In this document: positions 24,060 to 37,300 of the stretch, in pieces | How positions within the stretch are numbered: the stretch's first letter is position 1 | Layout: every line of letters starts with the position of its first letter | DNA from: Azadirachta indica | Lineage: Eukaryota > Streptophyta > Magnoliopsida > Sapindales > Meliaceae | DNA: 64,000 nt | Assembly: GCA_022749755.1 (NCBI GenBank) | Contig: CM040452.1 | Location: 9,380,350-9,444,349, forward strand | Reading direction: 5' to 3' | The notes under the pieces: generated by a model | Seen by the model: the letters and a program-made list of their open reading frames with translations, nothing else | Database searches by the model: none | What the model was told of the DNA's origin: nothing | Program-made: the position numbers and the translations under genes

Positions 24060-27000
24060 ATGGAGAATGGAAAGAGGCGTGAAGTGGTGGTTTCGGCTCT
24101 GCAATTCGCTTGCACTGATGATGTGTCTACTAATCTTGCCACCGCTGAAAGGTTCTCACTATTATATTACTACCCACTTTTTTGCTTTTTTATTATTTTT
24201 TAAAATCTTCCGGTGATTCAAGTATTTTGCTTTTAACTTTAATTCACCCAGAAAGGATGTTCCTTCTTTTCGAATTTCGTAAGATTGTTTTTGTTTAGGG
24301 ATAACTCATCTAGTTTAGATTTGTGGGTTTTTATATTTTGGTCTGTTCATGGGATGTACCTGGCTTTAGCTTTGATTAACCGGAGTAGTTTCGAGTAATT
24401 TCATTGAAATTCATTTTTCTCTTCAAATTTATGATTAGCTATGATCCTATGAACCAATTAAGAGCTTCAACTCTTTTAAGAATGATCATGAGCGCCTATT
24501 CCGGTCTGTGACCATGAAGACAAAATATATAATCTGCTTCAATGCTAGTACATATACACACTTTAAACTATCTACCGCGAAAGTTTGCTTAATAACACTT
24601 AGCTTGTCAAGAATCTCAGAGAGGTCTAACTACAAGGACCAATGTGCATTCAAGAGCCAAAAATATTGCACTTTGATAATTCAATGCTTTCAAGTTTAAT
24701 TTGCATATTCAACCCTGAAGCTGCCAGTGTCTTAGTTTAAGCCATCTGACTTTAGTGAGCTGTGGTCTGGAAAGCCGGTAAAGGCTAATGATTGAGATCC
24801 AATAGGAGTAACATATTTGAAAGAATGTGGGAGATATCTAGCATATCAATTGAAAGAGATTTCCTTTTAGTAGTTGCTTTAGTAAGAAGGATCGATTTCT
24901 TGTACCTAAAGAGCTAGGGACATGTCATCATTTCTTTGTCATATATTACCATTAGCCCAGCGTGTTTGGCACTTCTGTTCTCTTTACTCACTTGAGCTTT
25001 CTTCTTTTGTGTCTCTCATATCTGTGCATGTGTACATATTCCCATGCTTGTGCACACCAATCCATATGTGATCATGTCTTTGAGCATGTTTGTCACATGT
25101 ATGCACATACTATGTAGGTTCTATATAGATTGAATCATTTAAAATACTACTTTAGATAGACAAGAACCTTCACGTTTTTGCATTAGATGGGTTCTGTGTT
25201 TACTTTCTTAGGATCAATATCAAATGAGTAATCATGAAATAAGAGAATTTTTCACTTTTTACATGGGGTTGAAATTGAGGCTTGATTTTAGAGTATGTTA
25301 GGTACCTTATTACTTTTGATACTCTTATTTCTTTATTGTAGATGGAATATATTTTAACAATATTTTCCACCCTTTACCCTTCCTTCTTAGTTTTTGCCAT
25401 TATCTTTCCAACTTAACCCTCTTCTGTGCAGGCTGGTTAGAGCTGCTCATGAAAAGGGTGCAAACATCATTCTTATTCAGGTAAATGCTCTTGAGTGTAT
25501 CCATGTATGTTTCTTATCAAAGTATACATTTTGCTTAATTTGCTTTAGGATCAATTTTCTCGTGACCCGGTAGGCTGCATTCATCTTTGGAGCTGTACCA
25601 TACTTTTTACTTTTTATTTTTTTGGTTGCTCTGTTTTTAAACACAATTTTCAGTGTCTTAATGTTTTGTCCTCCCTGTAACTCCAAAAAGTTCATGTATC
25701 ATGCAAATGCTAAATTGGCAGAAAATAACCAAAAACAGGCAAATTTGTAAATATATTGCCTTGTGAAAAGCCTCTGCTAGTTTTAAAATTTTTTACAAGC
25801 AAGCAAAATTGTCTTTTCAAACCTACCGTTAACAAATTCTATTTGTATGTTTAGTTCCAGGTGATGCTGGCGGACATTGCATCTGATGTTTCAATTGGAA
25901 TTATGTGATTCAAATTATTCCAGCATTGCATGTAGTCGAAACAGAGTTGAAAAAATTTACGTTTCTGTTGGCCTATTTTTCCCTTCAATAGATAGCATAA
26001 GGACTTGCCTAAGGACGCTGACCCTAATAAGAAAATCAGGCATTCATGGTTAGACAGATGAATGCTGGGTCTCCTATGTCCCATTAGGTTTTCCATCTAT
26101 CTGTTGGCACAGTAATTGATGGTGGCATCTCTAGATTTTATGTTACAAACTAGAGAGTGTGACCAACATGACATTTTCATATGACTCTGTTCTTACATTT
26201 GCATCTTTATATTGCTTAGCCTTACATTTGAATGTGTTTCATCAGGAACTCTTTGAGGGTTATTATTTCTGTCAAGCACAAAGGGAGGACTTCTTTCAGC
26301 GAGCTAAGCCATATAAAGGCAACCCCACAATTCTCAGGTAAATGTATTTGCTTGTATTGGGCTAATGGATTTTATTCTGGCCATCTGTTTGCTTTCATAA
26401 ACTGTCGATTAATGCATGGCTATTAATCTGCCACCATAATGAATAAACAGGTTTGACTTCCAATTTCATTTGATTTTGATTTGGTGCTGTAGAAAAATTT
26501 TCAATTGTATATGTGCATTGTGTAGGATGCAGAAGCTTGCTAAAGAGCTGGGTGTAGTGATACCAGTTAGTTTCTTTGAAGAGGCAAATAATGCCCATTA
26601 CAATTCAATTGCCATTATTGATGCTGATGGATCTGATCTTGGACTCTATAGGAAGTCCCATATCCCAGATGGACCAGGTAGCTGCAAAGATGAATGCTTC
26701 TTTGTTTGAATAGTGATATGCATTGTCTTCTTTTTAATTTAACATTTGATGAAATATTTACACCTATTCAGGCTATCAGGAAAAGTTCTACTTCAATCCA
26801 GGGGACACTGGCTTTAAGGTTGGTGCTGGGTATAATTTCAATTAAAAAAGATGCCTTCCAGTGGTTCCAGTGTTTCTTGGTGATTTGCATTTACAAGTTA
26901 ACTTGCCTTTGGTATTGATGAACAGGCCTTTCAAACAAAATTTGCAAAAATTGGAGTTGGTAAGGAGCTTTATTTTTCTTTTTTATATGTTTCATAAGAT

Positions 27001-28684
27001 GATACTTCTTTTATTATTATTCTTTCATTGGGTCATGCTTCTAATAAGTAAATAGTTGAACTAACATAAACTTTTGTGTGCAAATCTTTTGCTTTAGTTT
27101 CTGCATAATAGTCTTAATTTTTCTTGTTCTTTCTTGACACATACGTATTGAAATTGTTTGTTTTGTTTCATCATGTTATTCATGAATTAGACTTGAGCTA
27201 AATCATAACTAAATACTAAATCGTTAATGCCAGCTATATGCTGGGACCAGTGGTTTCCAGAGGCAGCCCGGGCAATGGTTCTGCAAGGTGCTGAGATATT
27301 GTTTTACCCTACTGCTATTGGTTCTGAACCTCAAGATGATGGACTTGATTCTTGTGATCACTGGAAACGAGTGATGCAAGGACATGCTGGGGCTAATGTG
27401 GTAAGTTATGCGGACTGGTGGACTGGGAATTGTGTTTTGTTATGATATTGCTCTAATTGATTCTGGGTCAGTTTGCGAAGCCTTGTTAAATATTTATGTG
27501 CCTTTTGGTTAGAGTTGATATAATATTAGTTCCAACCTTATATGAATTCAGTCAATTCAGTCAATTCAGTCAACCTTATTATTTATCCACAATTTTTTTT
27601 CTTTTGGCCATATGTATTTTCAAATATATAATATTAGTTCCAACCTCATAAGAATTCAGTCAATTCAGTCAACCTTATTAATTATCCACAATTTCTTTTC
27701 TTTTAGCCATATGTATTTTCAAATATATAATATTAGTTCCAACCTCATATGAATTCAGTCAACCTTATTAATTATCAACAATTTTTTTTTCTTTTGGCCA
27801 TATTTATTTTCAAATTAAGGTTTGTTCTTTACTGCGCTTCTCCTTTCTCACAAAATTAACCTTTTTACTTCCTTTTATGCTCTCTCTCTCTCCTGTTCCT
27901 TTTTTCTGGTTTTCTTTACTTTCATTACTTCTTTTATGTAAGGGCATGCAGGGGTGTCGTGGGTGGGGGTTGTTGGAATAGTTAAGAAATTTGGAAAAAT
28001 TTCATGTTAAAAATAATTATCACCCTCTCATGTTACCACTGCCCACTGCCCTGAATTTTTAATCAGTGAGGGCGCCCAGGGGTGTGGCAGGTGGGAGTTG
28101 TTGGAATAGTTAAGAAATTTCCAAATTTCTTAACTATGCTCACTCTCATATTACCACTGCCCACTGCCCTGAATTTTTAATGCTTACCATCTCTTTTATT
28201 TTCTGTAGTTTTTTAACTGTGAAAGGCATCTAATTGGAAAGTAGACTTGATTGGATCGGATGCATGTGCCTGTTGCATCTCTAATAATATGAGTTTCTTT
28301 GGGGATTTAACCTTTTCTTGACAAATTTAGGTACCGCTAGTGGCTTCAAATCGCATTGGAAGAGAAATAATACAGACAGAACATGGAAACAGTGAAATCA
28401 CATTTTATGGGAACTCCTTTATAGCAGGTATGTAGTTCTTCTATTTGGGCATGCCATTAAATCACATAGATGATGCTGATGTATTACATATTGATACTCT
28501 GAATACAGGCCCAACAGGAGAGATTGTTGCTGCTGCAGATGATAAAGCGGAAGCCGTTCTCATTGCTCAATTTGACCTTGATAAAATCAAATACAAGAGA
28601 TATAGTTGGGGAGTATTTCGTGATCGACGCCCAGAATTGTATAAAGCTCTTCTGACATTAGATGGCAGCAATCCATTACCATGA
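24060..28684 (+). CDS. CPA: N-carbamoylputrescine amidase, nine exons, intact
   Basis: The enzyme hydrolyses N-carbamoylputrescine to putrescine, CO2 and ammonia, the last step of the arginine decarboxylase route to polyamines. Exons: 24060-24151, 25432-25480, 26246-26337, 26526-26677, 26772-26818, 26926-26959, 27234-27400, 28331-28427 and 28509-28684. All junctions are GT-AG and phases join without a stop, giving 301 aa, close to the 299-residue form of the family. The nitrilase-fold catalytic triad is present: Glu48 in LIQELFEGYYFC, Lys121 in YRKSHIPDGPG, Cys158 in VAICWDQWFPEAARAM. It starts MENGKRREVVVSALQFACTD and ends near WGVFRDRRPELYKALLTLDG. No transit peptide is seen, so it should be cytosolic. 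The ATG at 24060 aligns with the family start. The intron 27401-28330 is inflated by two tandem repeats. Function is very likely retained. Confidence 0.96.
27519..27818 (+). repeat. about 100-bp tandem repeat x3 with a nested 9-bp repeat
   Basis: Three head-to-tail copies start at 27519, 27627 and 27726 with TATAATATTAGTTCCAACCT. Inside each lies a 9-bp unit (TTCAGTCAA) present three, two and one times respectively, which accounts for the falling copy length. It lies in the CPA intron after exon 7. Confidence 0.9.
27941..28181 (+). repeat. about 115-123-bp tandem duplication with palindrome
   Basis: Two copies (27941-28063 and 28068-28181) share GTTGTTGGAATAGTTAAGAA and the end CCACTGCCCTGAATTTTTAA. 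In the second copy the middle forms a perfect palindrome of two 15-base arms with a 2-base centre (28106-28137). It lies in the same CPA intron. Confidence 0.85.
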
Positions 28685-28927
28685 TTTTGTGCCCCTTCTA
28701 TCTTTACTACCTTCTTGTAAAAGGTAACTGAAAGGGATGCTTTCACTTGGAAGTGAAAAATAGTGAACCTTCACTACCATGTATTTTGTTTCAAGCAATG
28801 GGGAAAATAAAGTGAAGAATTACAGATAATGTTACAGGTGTTAGGATATAAAAGTCAATTGTTAACATTTTTCAGCCCTTTGAAATTGGGACTTGGACCA
28901 AATTGTTGTTCAAAGACACTGTTTTTA

Positions 28928-28929
<2 letters not shown>

Positions 28930-28979
<50 letters not shown>
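28930..28979 (+). repeat. (TC)25 microsatellite
   Basis: Fifty bases of uninterrupted TC repeat about 250 bp after the CPA stop codon, probably in or near its 3' untranslated region. Confidence 0.97.
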
Positions 28980-28982
<3 letters not shown>

Positions 28983-30886
28983 ACATATCTAGTCATCCAT
29001 GTCAAAGTAAGCAATGATAAATTGCTTTCTATGAAGTGGTATGAGGGATATCCATATTAAACTCAATTTTGTGTGCTACCTTGTTCTATTTACAAGTTGA
29101 TCATCAAGGAGTCTGTTGTCAGTTTTCTTTTTTTCTCATATCATTATCCGATATGAGGCTACTTAGTTTGTACTTGACTGTTAGTAGGATTGATAAAATC
29201 TTTTAGAAAATTAGAGTATAACATCAAGTTCTCTGTTTCTGTATTGTTATCCTGAGACCTCTGCAATAGATGGTAGTTAAAGAGCTTGCTTCAAGTATTA
29301 TAAACGCAGTGCCAAGTTGCCAAAAAAGAAATGGTGTCAAAACCCTGATATAGGCTTGTTTTATGAGCTACATGTGGGTATGGCTTTATTGTTTGTCTAC
29401 TTGGCTAAAGGATTGGGACATATATCTTGCCATTTGTCCGGTGGATGAAATCTTATGTTCTTACCATAGAAGATCTCTGCATTATTGTACTTACAAGCTT
29501 TTCTGGAAAAGTCTTAAATGAGTTTTATCGCAACTACTTGCCAAAAAAATCTTCACTGGGCCAGAGCTTGAAAGATCTGAGGCCATGAAGCTTGAATTAT
29601 ATGGGATTTCAATCATTTCCTTCTGACGTGCCATGCCTTCTGATTTCCTTTTTCTGCTTGATGGATATACATTATTGAACTTGAATCATTGCTTTTATGT
29701 TAGATGTGTTATTTTGCTGAATAACAATTGAATAGTTCCTTATCACTCTGTCAATTCACGGCGTAGCAGTGTGGATCCTTTTCTGGATCATATGTTATTT
29801 AAGTGCTCCTGTAAGTTTCAACATGACATATACTCATTTTGTGGTTCTCATTGTACTTCAGGCATAGATTGATTTAGGACCACAGTGATCTCGTGTTTCA
29901 GATCATTACATGTGTAAACAGAATCCATGTAGCTGGTAGTGTCACATGTCATAATCAAATTTTTGTTTTGGGTCACATGAAGTTACACTTATGGGGTCAC
30001 TGCTGTGGACTGTAGTCTAGATTCTGGTTTTACTTTTGGCTGGAAACTTTCACTTCCAGAAATTTTATGTTTCAATTTCAATTTTTAACCTTCGCTTCCC
30101 TTCTAGGGTAAGCTAACTAGCCTTTTGAGGTGAAACTTCAATGTGCCAAACCATATTTACCACGCTGTAGTTCTCTAATGCAATTTTGCTTCTCTATCTT
30201 TGCAGGGTTCAAGAAGTTATCTCCATTTTGCCAGATCTTCTTGCTTAAGTTTTGTTATGGCCACAACCATATTCGCAGATATGATTTGATATCATATGCT
30301 TGCTGGATATTATCCTCATTATTACTTCCTAGGTTCAATGTTTATGTTGGAACATGAGATATCCATCTGGGGCCATGCAAGATGTTTTGCTCCTTTAAGT
30401 TGATTAGATATGATATGGTTGTTATCTTCATAATTGCTTACAGGTTGAATGTGAGTACAATTCATTGTGCTCTCTCCACCTAAGGCTTCACTCGAGACAT
30501 AGGCATGAGAATTTTTTACTGTCACGAGAAAATTAATTGAATGAAAATGAGTTCGTTCCACTAAAAGTTAATGATTTCCTGTAATTCCCAGTATTTCAAG
30601 AATGATTATCTTCTGATTAATACTTGTTTTGCATGTAATATTTTGTGATCTTGTTAACCTCTAATCACTTACAAATTACATTTGCAAAATGTAAAAGCAG
30701 AGATTTGATTAAAAAAAAGTGCCTTGGTTTTTTCATTTTCTCCTCTTTTTGAGTACCTGAGGAGGAAGAAAACAGGAATATCCTATGGACAGCAAAGTTG
30801 ATTTCATTTCTTTTGTTCTCTACTGATTTGCCTATCCCTTAACAGAATCTGGAATTAATCTCCCTGAAGCTGGAATGCTCTGCCTA
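28980..30886. other. spacer between CPA and FAF genes
   Basis: No coding frame here resembles a known protein. The two neighbouring genes converge on this interval, so it should hold both 3' untranslated regions and terminators, but their positions cannot be fixed. Confidence 0.4.
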
Positions 30887-31885
30887 TTACAAGTCATTTC
30901 CTGTTTCGTATCTTCTGGTATCGGCCTCCCTTTCTTCTTCTTGAACGTCACTGATGCGTCCATTGTCTTCTTCCTTTAATACTTCTAATTCTTCTTCTTC
31001 TTCTTCTTCACTATAATCTTCTTCTTCTTCTTCTTCTTTTTCTTCTTCTTCTTGTAACTCCAGGATGTCATCATTTGGTTGAATAAACTGCAGCTTCAAT
31101 CGCCCGTCTTCCCTGCAGGCGTGCAAGAACTCTTGGCCGGGCATTCTTATCTCTTTGAGGACAAACCTTCCATCATGCCTGTAAGACTTGAAGCAAACCC
31201 AAGGTTTACCACTCTGTCCTATACATGAAATTGGTGGGGGAAATCGTCCACTGCTTGTTCTTGCCTTCCTGAATTCACCACATAGATTCTCTGTTTGTGA
31301 ATGCTTTGTGACACTAACTTTTTCCTGCTGGTTTTGCCAATCTTCATTCACCTCATTCTTCAAGTCCTCCACATCATCAAAGCTTTCAGAACCAAGCCCC
31401 TCTGTGCATAGTTGTAAGCTCTCAGAATTCATTGATGAAAAGCTATCACTCTTCTTGTGACAACCTGTGTATTTGAAACTATGCACCGAGGTTTCAGAAT
31501 TCGAAGAAAAGCTATCACTTTTTCTGTGAGAAACTGAATATAATATCTTTGGGATGCCTGCAAATGAGTCTGGTGATTGACTCCTCTCGTCATCCTTGTT
31601 GATGCCAAGACCCTCGCTGTTTTGTAGGTTTAAGTCAAGCAAAGAGGTGAAAGATGAAGAACGCGAAAGTGAAGTAGACATGGGAAAAGAAGCAGTAGAG
31701 GAAGAAGAAGAAGAAGAAGAAGATTGAGAATTTGCATTGCAATGAAGTCCACCAAACATTTCAATGAATGTGGATTGATCTACAGGTTTGATTTGGTTCC
31801 ATGGTGAGAGAGAATCAAAAAGTGTTGTTTGCTTTTCAGGTAATGTGTTTTCAAATATCTGATGGAGGCTTCCACAGGCAGCCAT
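30887..31885 (-). CDS. FAF: FANTASTIC FOUR (FAF) domain protein, single exon
   Basis: FAF proteins regulate shoot meristem size, by family knowledge through repression of WUSCHEL. The 332-residue frame is uninterrupted from ATG at 31885. Residues 214-269 are the FAF domain: RFPPPISCIGQSGKPWVCFK, then HDGRFVLKEIRMPGQEFLHA and REDGRLKLQFIQP. It is followed by a Glu-rich acidic tail (about 276-330) coded by GAA/GAG triplet runs. N-terminal features are a poly-Ser run (55-63), an LxLxL sequence (LDLNL, 83-87) that fits an EAR repression motif, and a duplicated 'H(R/K)KSDSFSS' block (120-128 and 143-151). The single exon is usual for the family. A CT-rich leader lies upstream on this strand (31925-31975). 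Which FAF member it is cannot be told. Confidence 0.92.
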   Translation of the reverse strand: MAACGSLHQIFENTLPEKQTTLFDSLSPWNQIKPVDQSTFIEMFGGLHCNANSQSSSSSSSSSTASFPMSTSLSRSSSFTSLLDLNLQNSEGLGINKDDERSQSPDSFAGIPKILYSVSHRKSDSFSSNSETSVHSFKYTGCHKKSDSFSSMNSESLQLCTEGLGSESFDDVEDLKNEVNEDWQNQQEKVSVTKHSQTENLCGEFRKARTSSGRFPPPISCIGQSGKPWVCFKSYRHDGRFVLKEIRMPGQEFLHACREDGRLKLQFIQPNDDILELQEEEEKEEEEEEDYSEEEEEEELEVLKEEDNGRISDVQEEEREADTRRYETGNDL

Positions 31886-34367
31886 ACTTTGGCTATCCAG
31901 TATTCTGTTTACGTTGGATATTGATGCTTAAGAGAGAAAAAGAAAAGAAAAGAAAGAAAAGAAAGAAATCAATGAAAGAAGGTTAAGCATCGTTGTTGGA
32001 GGGGGAGATTGGTAGAAAAAATGATAAGAGAGCACGAGATTGTCATGGGGTTGGGTTGAAAAAATCAAGAGAGAAAGGTGGTCTTTAGTTGGAGTTTAAT
32101 GAGGAAGGATTGGTGGTTGTTAGTTATTACATGATATTAAGAGAGGAGGGGGTATTTGTATCAATTTTTAGTGGTCAAAATTGTATGCAAAATTTTCTAA
32201 CAAGTTTTCAAGTAGATTTTATTCTATCAAAATAAAATACGGCTCATTGGGTGGCCACTTCATGATTGATTTTCTATAATATTGCCGTAATTGAAAATTA
32301 AAATACTCCATTGTATTCGTGTAAACTTTCAATGGACATTTTTAACTCTACCAGATAGGGTTACAATACAGTGATGATGTTTGTATGATACAATGGCTGC
32401 ATTTAAACTATTAGATGGTTTAAAATGCAAGCTAATAACCAATTCAAAGTAAGAATAACTTATAAATTGTGTTAAAACACTTTCTTTCTCACTTTTTGTG
32501 GATTTACCATAATCGTATAGAAGTACACAACGCAACGACTGTATGTTATACAATCGCTGCAGTTGAACCATTAGATTATCAAAATTAATTTAAAAGTGAG
32601 AGTGGTCTGTAAATTATATTAAAGAAATCCCCACTTTCCATGAATATATTATATTGCGACTGTGTAGTAATATTGCTTATAGATGATGTCAAGGGGCCTA
32701 CCTTCTTTTGGTGATTTTGCAAAATTCAATCAAAACATGACAACAAGTCAACAATGATAAGGTGGCGTCCAGAGACAGTGATGTGATTGCTAAGACAATG
32801 CAACCCATTGGCCAAATGACAACTTCGTATTATCTATAATTTCCTTTTTAAGCATCTTTAAAATTGATGTTAGCCCTCGGAGATACATGGAATTTAAGCT
32901 GATTCTGAGAAATCATATCACTAACCCACAGCTATCAGGAGCTATTAATTATTATTGTATTCTGACTATTAGGTGCTGCTATCCACAATATGCCAAAACC
33001 AAATGATTTAGATTTTCAACCGAAAGTTTTTCGTTCAATCTTCTTTTACTGATAAGAGTTTTTGTTTTTGTTTTTGTTTTTTAATTGAAATTTTTAATTA
33101 TATAATTATTAAAAATAATATTTTAAAAAATATTTAATTATTTTAATAAAAAGACTTTCAAGACTATATTGTAAAAAAAAAAAATAACTTAAAATTTTTA
33201 AAGTAAATTGAGACTATTTAAAAAATTTAACTTTCTTAAAAAATTAAAAAATCTTTGATAAAAAATTTAAATTCGAATTTTTTATACTATAAGAAAAATA
33301 ATTTTTTTAATTTATAAAAAAAAAATATTCTCTAATATTAACTAAACAACTTTAAAAAAAAAATTGAAAAGAATTTATGACATTAAAATATTTCTTTGAA
33401 ATAACTATAAAAAAAAAAAAAAAAGAAATCAAATTAGACGGGCATTATATACTATAAATTATCATTTGTTTTGTTTGCCTATATGGGATATAGGCGGAAA
33501 TAAGATACAATTTGATAAATATAACACTTTGAAGACATAAGCTTTTAATTCTACGTTTCACATTGTAAAAGGTTATGGAGACGGTAAGCTAACCTGGTAA
33601 TAGTATTATTTTAAAGTGGATTAAATATTTCTGAAAATGGATTAGACAAGAGAGTGAACCACAACCAAGTTCTTCTATATTGGTATTCTATTCTTGTGAT
33701 TTTCATTGCCAGAAGGCTCCAGGAATATTCCAATTGATCCTTCTTTGCAAAACGATTGGCTCACATCATTCATTTTCGATTATATAAAAGAAAGATATTG
33801 AATATTAATAAGCAGAGGTGCAATAATATTGATCGTGTGTAATTTGCTTCCCCATAATGTCTATGGTTATCAGCAGCAGTGAGCATCTTCTGTTATTTTC
33901 TATATTCTGTGGTCCCTGTGTATGGGATTTGTATACTTGTCCCACAACTTGTCATTTGGCTACTATCTAATTGAATATGAAGAAGAAACACAAAATGTAC
34001 CTCTCAAATTTGTGTTGTAGAAAATGAGTCACTGAATTCCCATTTGACAGTATCTCTCAAAAGAAAATAAGGCAGACTGATAATAACTATGGAAGAAGAA
34101 TCAAAATGAACACAAGAAAAGAAAGAAACATATCAAATAAAAATTCAATTTTAAGCAGATGGTAGCACTGAATGCAGAATATGAAAATGTTAGTCATAGA
34201 AATGGAAGTGTCATCCGTGGAATTAGAATAGGTCAAGCAAACAAGCCGGCATGCAGAAAACATACATGATAATTCACAAACTTTCCCTCACAATTTGCAA
34301 ATCAAACACACTTACAGAGTAACATTGTTGTTGAATCAGTTGGGGCATAACTGCACTTGAGCTTCCT
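31886..34367. other. spacer upstream of FAF and downstream of RopGAP
   Basis: It holds the FAF promoter and leader next to 31885 and the RopGAP 3' end next to 34367. A diverged tandem repeat lies at 32365-32645, and 33060-33480 is simple A/T-rich sequence. No other gene is supported. Confidence 0.4.
32365..32645. repeat. diverged tandem duplication (about 155 bp unit)
   Basis: TTTGTATGATACAATGGCTG (32380) and ACTGTATGTTATACAATCGC (32537) begin two related stretches. The shared order is GCTGCA, TTAGAT, a TATAAATT-like block and a CACTTTxxxTG block. The copies are old and differ by many substitutions. They lie about 0.5 kb upstream of the FAF start. Confidence 0.5.
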
Positions 34368-37300
34368 TCATCGCCAAGCTTCTATACGCTCTGTTCTTGA
34401 ATCTATACAGCTGAGATTACCAATTCCTTTTGCCTTCTCAACCGTTCCGGTTTTATGAAGTACACTTGGCTGCCTGGCAAATCTTCTGGCCCCTCTTTTA
34501 AGGTTTGAATTACTTGACTGGCCAATCATGCACTTTCCAGTGTTTGCCCCCATCTTTAGACCATTGACTCCACAAGCATCTGTTTCACAAATGAAGGTAT
34601 CAACTTGGACTGAAACCTCATGCGCGTGATCAACATTAGCCTTTAACTTCTCAACAGAGGCTATAGAACCAAGATCTTCTTCATCAGTTATCTCATTCTT
34701 CTGACCAGAGTCTGCTGAACCTTCCATAACGGGTTCTTCAGCGAAGAAGACTCGCTCTATCTCTTCATTATCATTTTCAGTATCTTCCACACATGATTGT
34801 GAGGAGCTCTGGTGTCCATTCTCATCAAAAGGCTCCAAACGGGGAGCACGAATTTCCTCTACCACAGAATCTTGTCTTTCTCGCAATGTTCTTAATATAA
34901 GAGTCTTGAGAAAGTTCATCACTTGAACTGCATACATCAATGCAGATAACGGATCTGCCATCTACAGCCAAAATTAAGTCAAAAGAGATCGTTATTGCAC
35001 CGGATATTGGCATGTGCTATCTGTATTGGGCATTGCCATGTGCAACATAATTAACAACCAACTGAATAACTTCTATGTAGAAATTGGAGTGGTAAATTCA
35101 GGATTAGTAACAAAGCATCAGAGGTTAAAATTTATCAATTGATGGCATTTATATGTGGCACTTTAGCTACACATATATAGTATACCGAAATTACAAGAAC
35201 AAAGGAGAAATACAAGAAGGTCTCATTGATATCTTGATAAAACTTGCTTTCACAAGGTAAAAGAATGCACGACTGACTGACATGCCATGAAAACCATGTA
35301 AATGCAAATCAGACTGTATTTGCACAAATGATTGAATTGTACGCTTTATTTTCTTTTAAGAAAGTTTGCTGGATGAAACATCCAAAATATAAATAATTGA
35401 AAACAAACTTACCTGAGTCATATTTGGTGCAAAAACCATTGCGATGTTGCGTGCATTCATCTTATTTAGATGTTCTTGTTGGACAACATCAGCCATAAGA
35501 TTGATAGCCCAATCCAACAGAGCTGCTTCTGTTGGGGGTAAAAGCCTCACAAGCTCAACACAATTTTCTTCTGTGTGGCATTGCATTACCTGCTCAGGCG
35601 ATAAAGAATCCAGAACCCCGGTTGGGAGCTCTCTAAACCAAGCCTGAGAATAAAACAAAATGTAATCAAGTCAATATATAACCATTTGATGCAGAAAGAC
35701 AAGGTTCCAATTTGAAAGTATGAATTCTGTAATATTTATTTTGGGACACAGAGAATAAGAGGCAAGTCAAATGCCCTCATATGAGAAATTCTTAACTTAA
35801 AACAGGAAGAAAATCCTGCCATCTGTACCCTTAGTTGATTACTCAAAAAATCAATAATGTCTAAATGGGATCAAGAATAACCGTAAATTACGCTATACAA
35901 ACAACGGCACGAACATTGGATCTTAAATTCCTTACAGAAGTTATTAATGACAATTTTACATGCCTTTGGTAGCAAGAACAAACAAGATATATGCCAGAGA
36001 ACTTGGAATTAATGAAAATTTATGACCTTTCCTCAACAAGTTTAGATATGAAAATGAGATTATCGCTAATTATAGATCAAAAGGCAATCTAGATATCATT
36101 TATTTTCAAATCAAAGCTAAAATCTAATGTTTCTAAGTCAAATTTTCTTCGGCGTTATATTTCTGCCCCAAAATAATTGTATAAAGCAATGAATATACTA
36201 TGCAAGGAGTGCAGTTTATTTTCTTCTATTATTTTCACAATTTTTATTTGCTTTACAAAAAGAAATGAGAAAAAGCATAGAGTTTGTTGTTGGTTCTGCT
36301 CAATATGAATTAGTTAAAGGTTGGGGAATTGATGAATTTTTGTAGAAATGGTTTGTAGTAGATTTTTCAAATTGAAAATAACATTCAATGTTGTTGAGGA
36401 GTTTTCCAGCGTAGTATATAAAAATATCATAAACCAAAATGCAAAACATACTTTTGATTTAATGCCAAGTGCAGATGCATGAATAAGAATACCAAGAGCA
36501 ATCACCAATTGCAAAATACCGACAAGACCACATAGGGATACCCCTTCCAAGACCCAGTTTTGGCAGGATTAACTTTGAGTGAGAACCTGACACTTTCCTT
36601 TTTTCTTTTTCACTTTTTTTCTTCAGATCAATTTTTTTGTGAATTGATTTGTTGTTAACACACATATACATTAAGAAATATATGTCATTATGCCAAATGC
36701 ATCAGTGTTTCTCTTAATTAGCTATACCACAAAAGAGGTTCGGTTAGTTTGTCAGACAATACAACAGTGTTTCAATTATAAAAATAATTTCCTATAAATT
36801 ATTTTTTTGGGTCATTCACCATTTTAGACATATCTGTTATTCCTTCTCAGCATGATTATCAGCAGCATTTGGCCTTTAGTCCCAACAGGAAAATGCAAGG
36901 AAAAAAAAATTAACACAAGAAAAACATGGCACTCCATTGATTAAAGTTCACAAATGATTACTTCAGTGCATCCTAAATGATAGTTAATCCATGATTCGCG
37001 AAATAAAATGTCATAAACAAGGTGAATTGTAAATGAAGAGTTAACTGAGTTAATTTCATAGCCACACCTTGATAAGTCCTGCCAAACAGTGTACATCAAT
37101 GCCATCAGGTATCACTCCTCTGTTTACTTGGTCCCTTACATACTCCTCCTGACTATTTTCTGCATTTATCCTGAAAATTCCTTCTGCCTGGATACATGAA
37201 TGAACAGTTTACAACTTCGGAAGTCCAAACAGGTATATATAAAAAACAAATTCAACCAAAGAATGTACAATCAAGCCCATCATATGAGCAAGACAAAAAA

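Noticed and set aside
31188..31460. Plus-strand frame inside FAF
   Set aside because: Antisense shadow of the FAF domain region.
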